Shown here piece by piece: positions 20,655 through 28,870 of a stretch of 43,623 bases of DNA. Within the stretch, counting starts at the first letter, position 1, and every line of letters starts with the position of its first letter. The notes under the pieces are model-generated. The model ran no database searches, was not told the origin of the DNA, and saw only the letters and a program-made list of their open reading frames with translations. The translations under genes were made by a program, and so were the position numbers. Source of the stretch: Bacilli bacterium (lineage in GTDB: Bacteria; Bacillota_I; Bacilli_A; ML615J-28; CAG-698); contig JAEDHQ010000010.1 of assembly GCA_016296945.1 (NCBI GenBank), forward strand, positions 1 through 43,623, read 5' to 3'.

Positions 20655-21980
20655 ATGTATAAAACAACTAAAATACAACAAACAAAACAACATCATGAGG
20701 TGGATTTATCCATCCTCAAAGCTATGTGTTTCCATTCTGCTCGATTGTATAATGTAGGTTTATACTCCGTTAGACAACACTACTTTAATACTAATACATA
20801 CCTATCATATAACTCAAATTACCACGAGTGTAAAGGCAATGAAAACTTTAAAATTCTACTTTCAGATTGTAGTCAACAAATTCTAAGACTTGTAGACAGA
20901 GATTTCCAATCATTCTTCAAATTACTTATACTCAAAAAATCTAATAAATACTCCGAAAAAGCAAAATTACCTCACTATAAAAAACAAGATTCTGTAATGG
21001 TATGCCCAATACAAGGGCGTTCTTGCAGAATACAAAAAGATGGTAAAGTCGCTATTGGTCTTACAAAAGAATTTAGAGAAAAATATAATATTTCTGAACG
21101 TAGAGTGTTGTTTACAATCCCAAAAAATATAAGACACATACAACAATTCCAAGAGATAAGAATAATTCCCATCCATAATGGGAAAGAATTTTCGGTGGAA
21201 TTTATTTATAATGAAACAAATGTTAAACCTCAAGTTCAAGGTAATGGTTATATGTCAATTGATTTAGGTGTATCCAACTTTGCAGCATGTACAATCTTTT
21301 CTAATGGTGACGCACAACAATTTTTAATTGATGGGCGCAGACTAACAAACATAAATCATTATTACAATAAGAAAGTATCTGAACTGAAAAGTGAATACTC
21401 TAAGAATAAATCAATTACAGAAACCTTAACTCCACGAATGATGAGACTTATGAATGGAAGAAACAATCGTATTACAGATTACTTCAACAGAGTTTGCTAT
21501 TTCTTAATTAATAAATGTCTTTCTTATGGTGTATCTACACTTGTAATAGGGTACAACAAAGGTCAAAAACAAGATATTAATTTAGGTAATGTCAATAATC
21601 AGAAGATTGTTGCAATACCTTATCATAAGTTCCGTAGAAAATTAGAGTCAATATGTTCTGAATATGGTATAACTTATATATCTCAAGAGGAGAGTTACAC
21701 ATCTAAGGCAAGTTCCTTAGATTGTGATATAATTCCTACTTATGGAGAACATACTGATAAAGTTATTTTCAGTGGTAAACGTATTCACAGAGGTTTATAC
21801 CGCAGTTCAGATGGCAGTGTGTTAAATGCTGACATCAATGGTAGTATAAATATATTAAGGAAATATTTCAAAGAACGTAATGAGAATTGGGTTTACCAAG
21901 ACTCAGTAAGAGCACTTGTCAACGTGCCATGTCAAAGGGTAATACCCTTTGCTCAAGCACCATCCTTTAGGTTGGTGTAG
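20655..21980 (+). CDS. tnpB: TnpB RNA-guided nuclease (IS1341 type, no zinc ribbon)
   Basis: 441 residues. RuvC-I is MSIDLGVSNFA (Asp about 203). The region usually holding the RuvC-II glutamate reads LVIGYNKGQKQ without Glu, but YISQEESYTSKASSLD follows (Glu 345/346), the arrangement of TnpB groups with a relocated glutamate. RuvC-III is NADINGSINILRK (Asp about 393). The four-Cys ribbon is replaced by FSGKRIHRGLYRSSDG, as in one TnpB subgroup. The 3' end of the gene overlaps the guide-RNA scaffold, as is usual for TnpB. Confidence 0.9.
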   Translation: MYKTTKIQQTKQHHEVDLSILKAMCFHSARLYNVGLYSVRQHYFNTNTYLSYNSNYHECKGNENFKILLSDCSQQILRLVDRDFQSFFKLLILKKSNKYSEKAKLPHYKKQDSVMVCPIQGRSCRIQKDGKVAIGLTKEFREKYNISERRVLFTIPKNIRHIQQFQEIRIIPIHNGKEFSVEFIYNETNVKPQVQGNGYMSIDLGVSNFAACTIFSNGDAQQFLIDGRRLTNINHYYNKKVSELKSEYSKNKSITETLTPRMMRLMNGRNNRITDYFNRVCYFLINKCLSYGVSTLVIGYNKGQKQDINLGNVNNQKIVAIPYHKFRRKLESICSEYGITYISQEESYTSKASSLDCDIIPTYGEHTDKVIFSGKRIHRGLYRSSDGSVLNADINGSINILRKYFKERNENWVYQDSVRALVNVPCQRVIPFAQAPSFRLV

Positions 21981-21985
21981 TTGAC
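21880..21985 (+). ncRNA. TnpB omega RNA (reRNA) scaffold; guide begins at 21986
   Basis: An outer helix GTCAAC (21918-21923) / GTTGAC (21980-21985) encloses two hairpins: AAAGGGTA/TACCCTTT and CACCATCC-TTTA-GGTTGGTG. The scaffold ends exactly at the element end, so the natural guide is the right flank TAACTCTACGCATTTTACAC. The same scaffold is present at 34170-34279. Confidence 0.75.
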
Positions 21986-22220
21986 TAACTCTACGCATTT
22001 TACACAGACTATCGTTACGTTCTATTGAACTATCAAATTGAATAAAACATTCTTCATCTGAAATACGTACATTCTTACAAAAATCCTCCCAACTTATTGG
22101 TAATGATAATGCTTTATCTTTTAAATCTTCTTCTTTAAAGTAGGTTAATACTAAATTCCTACCTTCACCACCATCATTGTACAATTTTCTTGCTTGATAT
22201 AAATCTATTTCAACTTTCAT
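21903..22220 (-). pseudogene. phage gene truncated at its 3' end by the tnpB insertion
   Basis: Residues 1-78 or so (MKVEIDLYQARKLYNDGGEG, LPISWEDFCKN, CFIQFDSSIERND) are native and resemble a phage family of about 130-150 residues. From 21985 downward the frame runs by chance into the transposon right end (LHQPKGWCLSKGYYPLTWHV). The natural C-terminus is lost. The remaining product may or may not be functional. Confidence 0.75.
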
Positions 22221-22455
22221 TTGCGTAGTTTTTTATATATTTTATTATTGTATAAACGTTCTTATTTAATAAAGATGAAATATCACTATTCTTTACACCT
22301 ATTTTAGATAATTCGTGGCATATTTCTTTTCTAACATTTATAACATATTTATCCCTACTATTAGATGTTATGGTATCAAAATCAACATGTCTCCTATTTA
22401 TTATCTTTTTTATTATATTCCTAACATCACTATTATGTATAATCAAAAACGACAT
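22210..22455 (-). CDS. DnaA domain IV-like helix-turn-helix protein
   Basis: 81 residues. INRRHVDFDTITSNSRDKYV, then NVRKEICHELSK and NSDISSLLNKNVYTIIKYIK fit the C-terminal DNA-binding helix-turn-helix of DnaA (SRxRxxxxARQIA...IG..F..RdHtTV) as a stand-alone domain. Such orphan domains occur in Bacteroides phages and are expected to bind DNA. Overlaps the next gene by 11 bases. Could be a binding partner of the iterons in this window (speculative). Confidence 0.65.
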   Translation of the reverse strand: MSFLIIHNSDVRNIIKKIINRRHVDFDTITSNSRDKYVINVRKEICHELSKIGVKNSDISSLLNKNVYTIIKYIKNYANES

Positions 22456-22467
22456 TTCTTATTGGTT

Positions 22468-22698
22468 TTAACTGATTATGGTATATTTACTTAATAAATC
22501 AAGATCATCATAAACTTCTCCATTATTTAATCTATAACAACGTTTATCGTTATAATCTATTATGCCTATAACTTTTACAATACTACCATTCTCTCTATTT
22601 TTTAATGACGTACCAATCCTGATAGTAACCCTTACATAATAATATATGAGTATATGTAATAAAATTACAACAAATAAAAAACTTAAAAATATATTCAC
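22468..22698 (-). CDS. small membrane-anchored protein
   Basis: 76 residues: one N-terminal hydrophobic helix (FLSFLFVVILLHILIYYYV), then a small beta-rich domain (SIVKVIGIIDYNDKRCYRL). Layout resembles the N-anchored protein at 37186. No named family. Confidence 0.65.
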   Translation of the reverse strand: MNIFLSFLFVVILLHILIYYYVRVTIRIGTSLKNRENGSIVKVIGIIDYNDKRCYRLNNGEVYDDLDLLSKYTIIS

Positions 22699-22723
22699 TA
22701 AAATAAAATCCTTTATAGAAATA

Positions 22724-23116
22724 TTATTGAATCAATGTTTTATAATGTTCTTCCTCTTTTTTTATGTAATCCAACATAACTGCTTTATTATAACGCATTA
22801 TGTCCATTGATTTAGATAGGTCTTTTTCAAAACCTCTTATGATGTTGATATATCTTTTATATGCGTTTCTCTTCGCCTTACTTTCGGCAATTCTTTTACC
22901 TAAGGTAATATCAAATTCGTCTTTTGGATCACATTTAGCTACACCAACAGATTTGAAATAATAAAAATCCTTAAAGTTTTTATTGTAATAGTTAGATGGT
23001 CTATAAAGGTCTAATTCATTATCATAATCAGCTTTTAGTACACAAATAACTGTTCTCTTTTCCTTATTAACATGATATTCCGCTTCTTGGAAACGAAGTT
23101 TAAATTTCTGACACAT
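22724..23116 (-). CDS. hypothetical 130-aa phage protein
   Basis: MCQKFKLRFQEAEYHVNKEK at the start; VGVAKCDPKDEFDITLGKRI and AESKAKRNAYKRY form a block that I recognise from phage hypotheticals (the VAKC.P.D.FD...G...A..RA pattern). C-terminal half is a long charged helix. Minus-strand -7 box TATATTTG at 23170-23177. Confidence 0.72.
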   Translation of the reverse strand: MCQKFKLRFQEAEYHVNKEKRTVICVLKADYDNELDLYRPSNYYNKNFKDFYYFKSVGVAKCDPKDEFDITLGKRIAESKAKRNAYKRYINIIRGFEKDLSKSMDIMRYNKAVMLDYIKKEEEHYKTLIQ

Positions 23117-23233
23117 ATTATTTAAAATTTATTTTATTGTTATTTACTGTTAAATCACTTTTACGATTACAAATATATGATTTTTTTTTAAATAAATTAT
23201 TTTTTTCTATAAAAATCATCCGTAACAATCATT

Positions 23234-23455
23234 CTAACCTAATTCATATTCATTAATTACTTCACAACATTTAGCTATAAATTCATTAATACATGAATTA
23301 TCATAAAAACAATCAATACCATGCTCAAATTGTGCTATTCTTGCTACATCATATTTTTGATCTATATAATTAAAAACAAATTGACCATCTCTCCATTCTT
23401 TTGGTTTTGTTTTTAATGCTTCATAAACTTCATTTTTTAAATCCTCGTATAACAT
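23234..23455 (-). CDS. hypothetical 73-aa protein
   Basis: MLYEDLKNEVYEALKTKPKE at the start; contains GQFVFNYIDQKYDVAR and two Cys near the end. Typical small phage gene, role unknown. Overlap/spacing of one base with the next gene indicates an operon. Confidence 0.68.
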   Translation of the reverse strand: MLYEDLKNEVYEALKTKPKEWRDGQFVFNYIDQKYDVARIAQFEHGIDCFYDNSCINEFIAKCCEVINEYELG

Positions 23456-23456
23456 G

Positions 23457-23954
23457 TTATTCTTCGTTTTTATCTTTATACTCTTTAAATTTTTCCATTA
23501 ACTCATGTTGGGCAAAGTCAAAACACGATTCTCTAAAATTATCTATTATTTGACAAATATCATTATATTTTTTATAATAGTTCTCTTCATTATCAAAATA
23601 ATCAGGTGTTTTAACTAATGCGATAATAAATAAATTATCATAATCTACTCTACATAAATCATCAATACTATCCCAAATACTATCTTGTGCTTTATCCCAA
23701 CCAGTAAACCATATTTCACCATCTTCTTGAAACTGATGATAAGCTAAATTTTCAGCTTCAGCTTGTGAATTTTTATATATAGATTTTAAATACAGATTTA
23801 TGTTTCTTGAGAAACTAAATATATTTTCAATAGGTTCCATACAAAGTTTAATTATTTCGCATTTATCTATTGAATATACTAATTCTACATCACAGTCGTT
23901 TTTTAATTTATCTACTTCCTCTTTAGGAGGTTTATAATATACTGAATATCCCAT
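23457..23954 (-). CDS. hypothetical 165-aa protein
   Basis: MGYSVYYKPPKEEVDKLKND at the start; soluble, acidic, helical C-terminus (FAQHELMEKFKEYKDKNEE). No recognised motif. Confidence 0.68.
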   Translation of the reverse strand: MGYSVYYKPPKEEVDKLKNDCDVELVYSIDKCEIIKLCMEPIENIFSFSRNINLYLKSIYKNSQAEAENLAYHQFQEDGEIWFTGWDKAQDSIWDSIDDLCRVDYDNLFIIALVKTPDYFDNEENYYKKYNDICQIIDNFRESCFDFAQHELMEKFKEYKDKNEE

Positions 23955-23972
23955 TTTATAAAAGTTTTTTAA

Positions 23973-24851
23973 TTATTTATACCACACAGGTGGATTTTTC
24001 TCAAGTGGTGATTTTTTAAACATATTATTCATATCCTTCACATTCGACACATTCCAATCTGAAATGTCATTATTAAAATCAGAACCAGCGAACATATAAC
24101 TCATATTCTTCACTTTAGATACATTCCATCCAGAAATATCTCCATTGAATTTAGAATAATAAAACATAAACGCCATATCATCAACGTTCGATACATCCCA
24201 GTTTGAAATATCACCATTGAAATCAGAAGTGTTAAACATACCACCCATGTCCTCTACATTCGATACATTCCATTTTGAAATATCTCCGTTGAATTTTGAC
24301 CAAGCAAACATACAACTCATATCCTCAACATTAGACACATTCCATTTTGAAATATCTCCATTGAATTTTGACCAAGCAAACATACAACTCATAATCTTCA
24401 CATTCGATACATTCCATTTTGAAATATCTCCGTTGAATTTTGAATTGCTAAACATACCACCCATATCCTCGACATTAGACACATTCCATTTTGAAATATC
24501 TCCATTGAATTTTGAATTGCTAAACATACCACCCATATCCTCGACATTAGACACATTCCATTTTGAAATATCTCCATTGAATTTTGAACTAGCAAACATA
24601 CCATACATATTTTTTACATTCGATACATTCCAGTTTGAAATATCCCCATTAAATTGTGACTGATTAAATAATTCGGACATATTAGTTATTTTACTAACAT
24701 CAATATCGTTTAAGTCACATTCGTTGCCTTCATTTTCAATTCTTTCTTCTATAATATTAAGCAACTCTTCTTTCGTTTTTGGATGGTAATTATATGCCAC
24801 TGCTTTTTGGGGTTTACGATTTAAGTATTCTACTAATGTTTTCATGTTCAT
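23973..24851 (-). CDS. DUF285 (BspA-like) repeat protein 3, longest copy
   Basis: 292 residues (or 290 from the next ATG). Shared head YNYHPKTKEELLNIIEERI, then about ten FNGDIS.WNVSNV.DM..MF units, and the cap PLEKNPPVWYK. Consecutive units are identical or nearly identical at DNA level (for example the 75-bp pairs between 24290-24450 and 24440-24590), so unit number probably changes by slippage or recombination. No signal peptide. Followed after 16 nt by a paralog. Confidence 0.9.
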   Translation of the reverse strand: MNMKTLVEYLNRKPQKAVAYNYHPKTKEELLNIIEERIENEGNECDLNDIDVSKITNMSELFNQSQFNGDISNWNVSNVKNMYGMFASSKFNGDISKWNVSNVEDMGGMFSNSKFNGDISKWNVSNVEDMGGMFSNSKFNGDISKWNVSNVKIMSCMFAWSKFNGDISKWNVSNVEDMSCMFAWSKFNGDISKWNVSNVEDMGGMFNTSDFNGDISNWDVSNVDDMAFMFYYSKFNGDISGWNVSKVKNMSYMFAGSDFNNDISDWNVSNVKDMNNMFKKSPLEKNPPVWYK

Positions 24852-24867
24852 TTATTGGTTTTATATA

Positions 24868-25659
24868 TTAACCTTTATACCATTTAGGTGGATTTTTCTC
24901 GAGTGGTGTGCCAGTAAACATACCATTCATTTCCTTTACACTTGATATATCCCATTTCGAAATGTCTCCATTGAATTTCGAACGAGCAAACATATTACGC
25001 ATATCCTTCACATTCGACACATTCCAGTTTGAAATATCACCATTAAATTGAGAATAATAAAACATATAACACATATTCCTTACTTTAGATACATCCCATC
25101 CAGAAATATCTCCATTGAATTGGGAATAATAAAACATAAGCAACATATCCTTCACATTCGACACATTCCAGTTTGAAATATCTCCATTAAATTTCGAACC
25201 ATTAAACATATCATGCATTTTCTTTACATTTGATACATCCCATTTAGAAATATCTCCGTTGAATTGAGAATGATAAAACATAAACGACATATCCTTCACA
25301 TTCGACACATTCCAATCTGAAATATCATTATTAAAATCAGAACCAGCGAACATATAACTCATATTCTTCACTTTAGATACTTCCCATTTTGAAATATCTC
25401 CATTGAATTTTGAATAATAAAACATAAACGACATATCAGTTACGTTTGATACATCCCAGTTTGAAATGTCTCCATTGAATCTATCGAGTGGTTGACAATA
25501 AAATAATTCGGACATATCTGTTATTGAAGTAACATCTATGTCATTTAAATCGCATTCGTTACCTTCAGTTTTAATTCTTTTTTCTATAATATCCAATAAC
25601 TCTTTTTTTGTTTTTGGATGATAATTATAAACTTTTGGTTCTTGTTTTAATGTTTTCAT
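24868..25659 (-). CDS. DUF285 (BspA-like) repeat protein 4
   Basis: 263 residues. MKTLKQEPKVYNYHPKTKKE head, about nine repeat units, cap PLEKNPPKWYKG. Preceded by its own host-type promoter on the minus strand, which the downstream paralog (23973) probably shares. Confidence 0.9.
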   Translation of the reverse strand: MKTLKQEPKVYNYHPKTKKELLDIIEKRIKTEGNECDLNDIDVTSITDMSELFYCQPLDRFNGDISNWDVSNVTDMSFMFYYSKFNGDISKWEVSKVKNMSYMFAGSDFNNDISDWNVSNVKDMSFMFYHSQFNGDISKWDVSNVKKMHDMFNGSKFNGDISNWNVSNVKDMLLMFYYSQFNGDISGWDVSKVRNMCYMFYYSQFNGDISNWNVSNVKDMRNMFARSKFNGDISKWDISSVKEMNGMFTGTPLEKNPPKWYKG

Positions 25660-25682
25660 ATCTTTATCTCTTGATTACTCTA

Positions 25683-25713
25683 CAAAAATAAGTCAATTTT
25701 TTGAATTAACCAA
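25683..25713 (-). promoter_or_regulatory. Bacteroidota-type promoter (minus strand)
   Basis: On the minus strand TTGG, 19 nt, TATTTTTG in the same ATTCAAAAAATTGACT spacer as the plus-strand cassettes. It drives the tandem DUF285 genes. Confidence 0.78.
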
Positions 25714-25720
25714 TTTTTAA

Positions 25721-26284
25721 CTAATTCAATACGTTTAACGATAATATCAGATTAAAAATTAAAAATTCTACCCAAAATGTTATATTACTAATTTGCTTTT
25801 TAATATTCAAGCTAAACATTGCTAATAATACAATTAGTGACCAATCAATTAATAGTGAATAATATTTACCCAATATCATCCACGTAACACTTGAAATCAT
25901 TGCTAATAATGCCCCTATTGTGTGTACTAATCCTTGTCCGTGAAAACTACGATAAATCAAATCCTTTAATGGGCTACCGCAATCCTTTGTTTGTTCTTTA
26001 AAAAACGGGCTTGCTGCAACTAATAATAAACCGCCACCAGCGAAGAAACATAACCAAGTAAATAATGGTAATACACTATCACTTAATACAAACCAATTAG
26101 GCATTACAAGAAATACAACCAATGCACTCATAAGTGGGAACAAGATACCTAATCCTTTTTTCTTTTCATTCAAAAGATAAAAAGTAGCAGAATATGAGCT
26201 CGGTACACCAAACATGCTAAATACTAAAATAGTATATACCCCGAAAATTGCATATGCAATTATTGATAAAATAAATGTAATCAT
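25721..26284 (-). CDS. polytopic membrane protein
   Basis: 187 residues with about six hydrophobic helices. GVPSSYSATFYLL, FFAGGGLLLVAASPFFKE and FHGQGLVHTIGALLAM are the recognisable parts; similar proteins occur in gut Bacteroides phages. Substrate and function unknown. Confidence 0.68.
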   Translation of the reverse strand: MITFILSIIAYAIFGVYTILVFSMFGVPSSYSATFYLLNEKKKGLGILFPLMSALVVFLVMPNWFVLSDSVLPLFTWLCFFAGGGLLLVAASPFFKEQTKDCGSPLKDLIYRSFHGQGLVHTIGALLAMISSVTWMILGKYYSLLIDWSLIVLLAMFSLNIKKQISNITFWVEFLIFNLILSLNVLN

Positions 26285-26308
26285 TTCTTAAATTATTTTT
26301 TATTATTA

Positions 26309-26611
26309 TTATCTTGTAGATTCAACATCCGAAACAGTTTTTAGTTTTTTCTTGGGTTTAGATTCAATAATAGGAATACCTTTTAATTTTCTCTCTAAAA
26401 CAGCTACCTTCTTGGATGTAATAGAGTAATATTCACTAAACACTGTTTTAAAATTATAGTATTTTTCTTCAAAATATCTAATCAATTTCTCGTAAGCTGC
26501 CGCTTGATATTCATCCAATACGGTATAGTTTCTAATCTCTTCATTTAATTTTCTTTTGATTTCAGTATAATTATTATGAAGATTATACATTTGTTGTAAA
26601 TATTTAATCAT
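26309..26611 (-). CDS. coiled-coil 100-aa protein
   Basis: MIKYLQQMYNLHNNYTEIKR at the start; nearly all helical, with basic C-terminus (ESKPKKKLK). Its start overlaps the stop of the nucleotidyltransferase-like gene by four bases (ATGA). Confidence 0.65.
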   Translation of the reverse strand: MIKYLQQMYNLHNNYTEIKRKLNEEIRNYTVLDEYQAAAYEKLIRYFEEKYYNFKTVFSEYYSITSKKVAVLERKLKGIPIIESKPKKKLKTVSDVESTR

Positions 26612-27085
26612 GACTTTTTAATATGTTCATTACCACTATTTAGATATGAGGTTATTTTAGATATGGCATTGGATAGAAACTCCAAGTCTTTTTTTCTACC
26701 ATATTGTAACTTATATTTCAGTACATGCTCTATAGTAGAATATCTAATATGTTCACTCCATATTTGTTTTGAGTCAAATTCTTTAACTAACCAAATATTC
26801 ATTTTAACTCCTCTCCATATGATGTCAATTCTATTATCCTCATCATTATGATAGTGAAGTTTATCATCATCGGATGATAATGATACATTAGTTAAAAACT
26901 CACGCATTTCAGGTGAATCTAATACTTCCATGTCGATATCATTAGGTTCATTAAGTAACGGAAATCCACATGCTTCTAATGCTAAACTACCACACACTGA
27001 GTATTTAATTTCACTAATAGAATCTAATGTGGTAAGTTTAATAAAACTACGAAGTGCATTTTCAATTTTTTTTCCATGTCATGAA
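26608..27085 (-). pseudogene. nucleotidyltransferase-like protein with a frameshift at A8 after the start
   Basis: The body (SVCGSLALEACGF, NDIDMEVLDS, RIDIIWRGVKMNIWLV) looks like a minimal nucleotidyltransferase fold, with NDIDMEV as candidate metal-binding acidic motif. The open frame begins only at a GTG (26997). Homologous-looking N-terminal sequence continues upstream (IENALRSFIKLTTLDSISEI), and its natural start ATG GAA AAA AAA is one base out of frame. One more A in the 8-A run would restore an intact gene. Slippage, assembly error or mutation are all possible. Confidence 0.6.
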
Positions 27086-27119
27086 TAGTTGAAAATTATT
27101 ATAACTATATTATTTTATT

Positions 27120-27734
27120 TTAATCGTTTGACAAAACAGGTCGAACAAGTTGACCGAGGTAGCGAGCGATGAAATTCCTGAATACGTTATATAAACCAAA
27201 ATCCACATTCCACGCACTGAATGAGCTGGCGTTATCTACATGAAGTGAACTCGACCAATAATAACCATCACCAATGTGCTCCAACCCATCACAATCGTGA
27301 CATCCATTAACCGGAAGAAAAATGGAGTTACCATTGGTGCCTTTTACTTCGTACCCTTTAATACCCGTTTCTTTGTAGTTTTCTATCCATATCCAAGTAC
27401 ATTTTGTGCGCAATTCCGTCCATTCAGCATCGGTAGGCATACGCCATTGTCCACCCCAGTTTGTAGTAGCAGCATCGTCTTCGGATTCAAGCACGGTTTT
27501 GTTATCTACGGTGCTGTCATCACTAATTGTATTGTATTTGGTGATGGTTTCTAAATCCCACCAATCAAGTTCTTCATCGTATTTAGCGGTTGCCCATTTG
27601 TAAGTACTCCAGGAGTAAGTTGTTTTTGGTTCAATTTCTCCCCAAGCAAAATAGCTACCATATTCTTCTGGAGAGGAAGCACCTACATTACAAGTTGCCC
27701 ATTTAACACTTAATCCTAAATCTACTGCTTCCAT
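27120..27734 (-). CDS. FISUMP/C-type-lectin-like protein, possible DGR target
   Basis: 204 residues. DLGLSVKWATCNVGASSPEE, YFAWGE, WRMPTDAEWTEL and YYWSSS...LGQLVRPV are the hallmark blocks of the Fibrobacter/Bacteroides major-paralogous (FISUMP/DUF1566-like) fold related to C-type lectins, a common receptor-binding scaffold. In the last 45 codons many codons end in C (NNC), as in variable regions diversified by a DGR from AAC. Base composition is clearly more GC-rich than all neighbours, pointing to recent acquisition. No reverse transcriptase in the window. Confidence 0.8.
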   Translation of the reverse strand: MEAVDLGLSVKWATCNVGASSPEEYGSYFAWGEIEPKTTYSWSTYKWATAKYDEELDWWDLETITKYNTISDDSTVDNKTVLESEDDAATTNWGGQWRMPTDAEWTELRTKCTWIWIENYKETGIKGYEVKGTNGNSIFLPVNGCHDCDGLEHIGDGYYWSSSLHVDNASSFSAWNVDFGLYNVFRNFIARYLGQLVRPVLSND

Positions 27735-27739
27735 AATTT

Positions 27740-28027
27740 TTATTTTTTAATATATTCATCTTCTTTCTCGACTATTCTTTCTGCTATGTTTAATGCATAT
27801 TCATAATCAATAAATTTATTAGAATAACACGAAACAAATATTTTTTCAGCAAGAGAAATAACTCGTTTTCTATGTTCCGTTTCAAGAATATCTGTATTAT
27901 CTATCAACTCAACTTCTTCAAGCTTTAATTCGATAGGGTTTCCATAACTATCACATTTATCTAATACAATAGTTGCATAATCAGCAGCATTAATAATTTC
28001 TCCGGTTTTCTTAATTTTTACCTTCAT
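27740..28027 (-). CDS. phage protein, MKVKIKKTGEI family
   Basis: 95 residues. The opening KVKIKKTGEIINAADYA followed by DKCDSYGNPIEL is shared with a family common in Bacteroides phages. C-terminal half helical. Function unknown. Minus-strand promoter-like boxes at 28054-28087. Confidence 0.72.
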   Translation of the reverse strand: MKVKIKKTGEIINAADYATIVLDKCDSYGNPIELKLEEVELIDNTDILETEHRKRVISLAEKIFVSCYSNKFIDYEYALNIAERIVEKEDEYIKK

Positions 28028-28053
28028 CTAATTTTATGTGATTAATTATGCAA

Positions 28054-28087
28054 CAAATATAACAATTTTTTTTTTCAAATATACAAA
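28054..28087 (-). promoter_or_regulatory. Bacteroidota-type promoter (minus strand)
   Basis: TATATTTG (28061-28054) with a TTTG at 28087-28084. The sequence to its right repeats almost exactly upstream of the gene at 37987 (near 38069-38093). Confidence 0.65.
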
Positions 28088-28188
28088 TTCTATGTTAATG
28101 GTTTTAATTTCATGTTCCAAAATTTATTAAATTCTATATAAAATTTGTATTTATAAACCACGTTGAAGCATCGATAAATATAATGTTT

Positions 28189-28535
28189 TCATTCATCACC
28201 ACCTTTTGGTAGTAGGTCACTAATGTATGTCCATTTATATATAGAAAATATCCTACATGTTATTGCCCAATTTGAACCTGAAATATCGTCTGACACTATT
28301 TTAAGTGTATCATACCCACCTTTATCTTGTTGTATAAGAATCCACGAATTAGTTTTAGCATATTGCTCACATCGTGCCAAACATTTATAGAATGATTATC
28401 TGCCCATTTTGCGCCTTTTTCAAATGCTTGTCGAATATCATATTCTGTATAATTTTCGTTATGATACTCTTGTTTATCAAGTAAATAATTTACATAATCT
28501 TTACTTGCATACTTTATTTCTTCTTCTCTTGTCAT
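28189..28535 (-). pseudogene. DUF551-family gene split by a frameshift
   Basis: The first part (MTREEEIKYASKDYVNYLLD, AFEKGAKWADNHSINVWHDV) and the second part (TNSWILIQQDKGG, YKWTYISDLLPKGGDE) align end to end with the intact paralogs at 29182 and 28862 but lie in different frames. The shift is near CTAAAAC (about 28347). It is either a one-base indel or, less likely, recoding. Confidence 0.75.
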
Positions 28536-28539
28536 AACT

Positions 28540-28719
28540 TTATTCCGATATTTTTATAAACACTACATTCTTTTTATCAGTCCTCTCAGATCGAAGGCAA
28601 TTAATATCACACTTTTTACGATAATTAAAATAGCACTTCTCGCAAGTCATATCTTCGGTTTCAACTACTTGTAAAGTTGTCCCATCAAATTCAAATATAT
28701 CATTTACTTTTCTTTCCAT
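28540..28719 (-). CDS. Cys-rich small protein, MER-GE family
   Basis: 59 residues starting MERKVNDIFEFDGTTLQVVE. Cys pattern CEKCYF...KKCDINC as in the relatives at 6243 and 36968, likely a small zinc site. Ends VVFIKISE. It lies upstream of the split DUF551 gene with five bases between. Confidence 0.75.
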   Translation of the reverse strand: MERKVNDIFEFDGTTLQVVETEDMTCEKCYFNYRKKCDINCLRSERTDKKNVVFIKISE

Positions 28720-28744
28720 AATTCCTTAAAATGCCTTATTTACA

Positions 28745-28770
28745 ACCATTTTTCAAAAAATGGTAAAACT
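28745..28770 (-). terminator. hairpin between gene blocks
   Basis: ACCATTTTT / AAAAATGGT inverted repeat at about 28747-28765; may terminate minus-strand transcripts. Confidence 0.45.
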
Positions 28771-28799
28771 TTATTATTTGCAAGCCATATAATTCATTC

Positions 28800-28870
28800 A
28801 TTATATCTATATAAAATTTGTATTTATAAACCACGTTGGAGCATCGGTAAATATAATGTTCTCATTCCCC
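28800..28870 (-). repeat. 65-bp duplicated segment (second copy at 28130-28198)
   Basis: The sequence around AAATTTGTATTTATAAACCA is repeated with three or four differences at about 28134-28196, each time directly after the stop of a DUF551-type gene. It could encode MKTLYLSMLQRGL / MRTLYLPMLQRGL, which resembles the start of the ASCH protein at 39215. It is probably a relic of a duplicated gene block. Confidence 0.6.

Larger units (their letters stand above)
20596..21985 (+). mobile_element. IS605/IS1341-type element: tnpB plus omega RNA right end
   Basis: The left end is about TAATATATTATA...GATATTTATATA (20596-20635). The right end finishes in GTTGAC at 21985. Both ends recur at about 34015-34279 without the gene. 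No tnpA is present, as in IS1341-type elements mobilised in trans. It is inserted against the minus-strand gene order: left end close to a minus-strand -7 box, right end inside the 3' part of the gene at 22220. Confidence 0.8.

Noticed and set aside
24217..24663. 148-codon plus-strand frame opposite the DUF285 repeats
   Set aside because: A repeat-induced shadow with no promoter or SD.
23973..25659. Dense 75-bp repeats that could be mistaken for a CRISPR array
   Set aside because: They are in-frame 25-codon units of DUF285 proteins with no spacer structure.
27120..27734. Complete diversity-generating retroelement
   Set aside because: No reverse transcriptase, accessory gene or template repeat found in the window; only a target-like gene.
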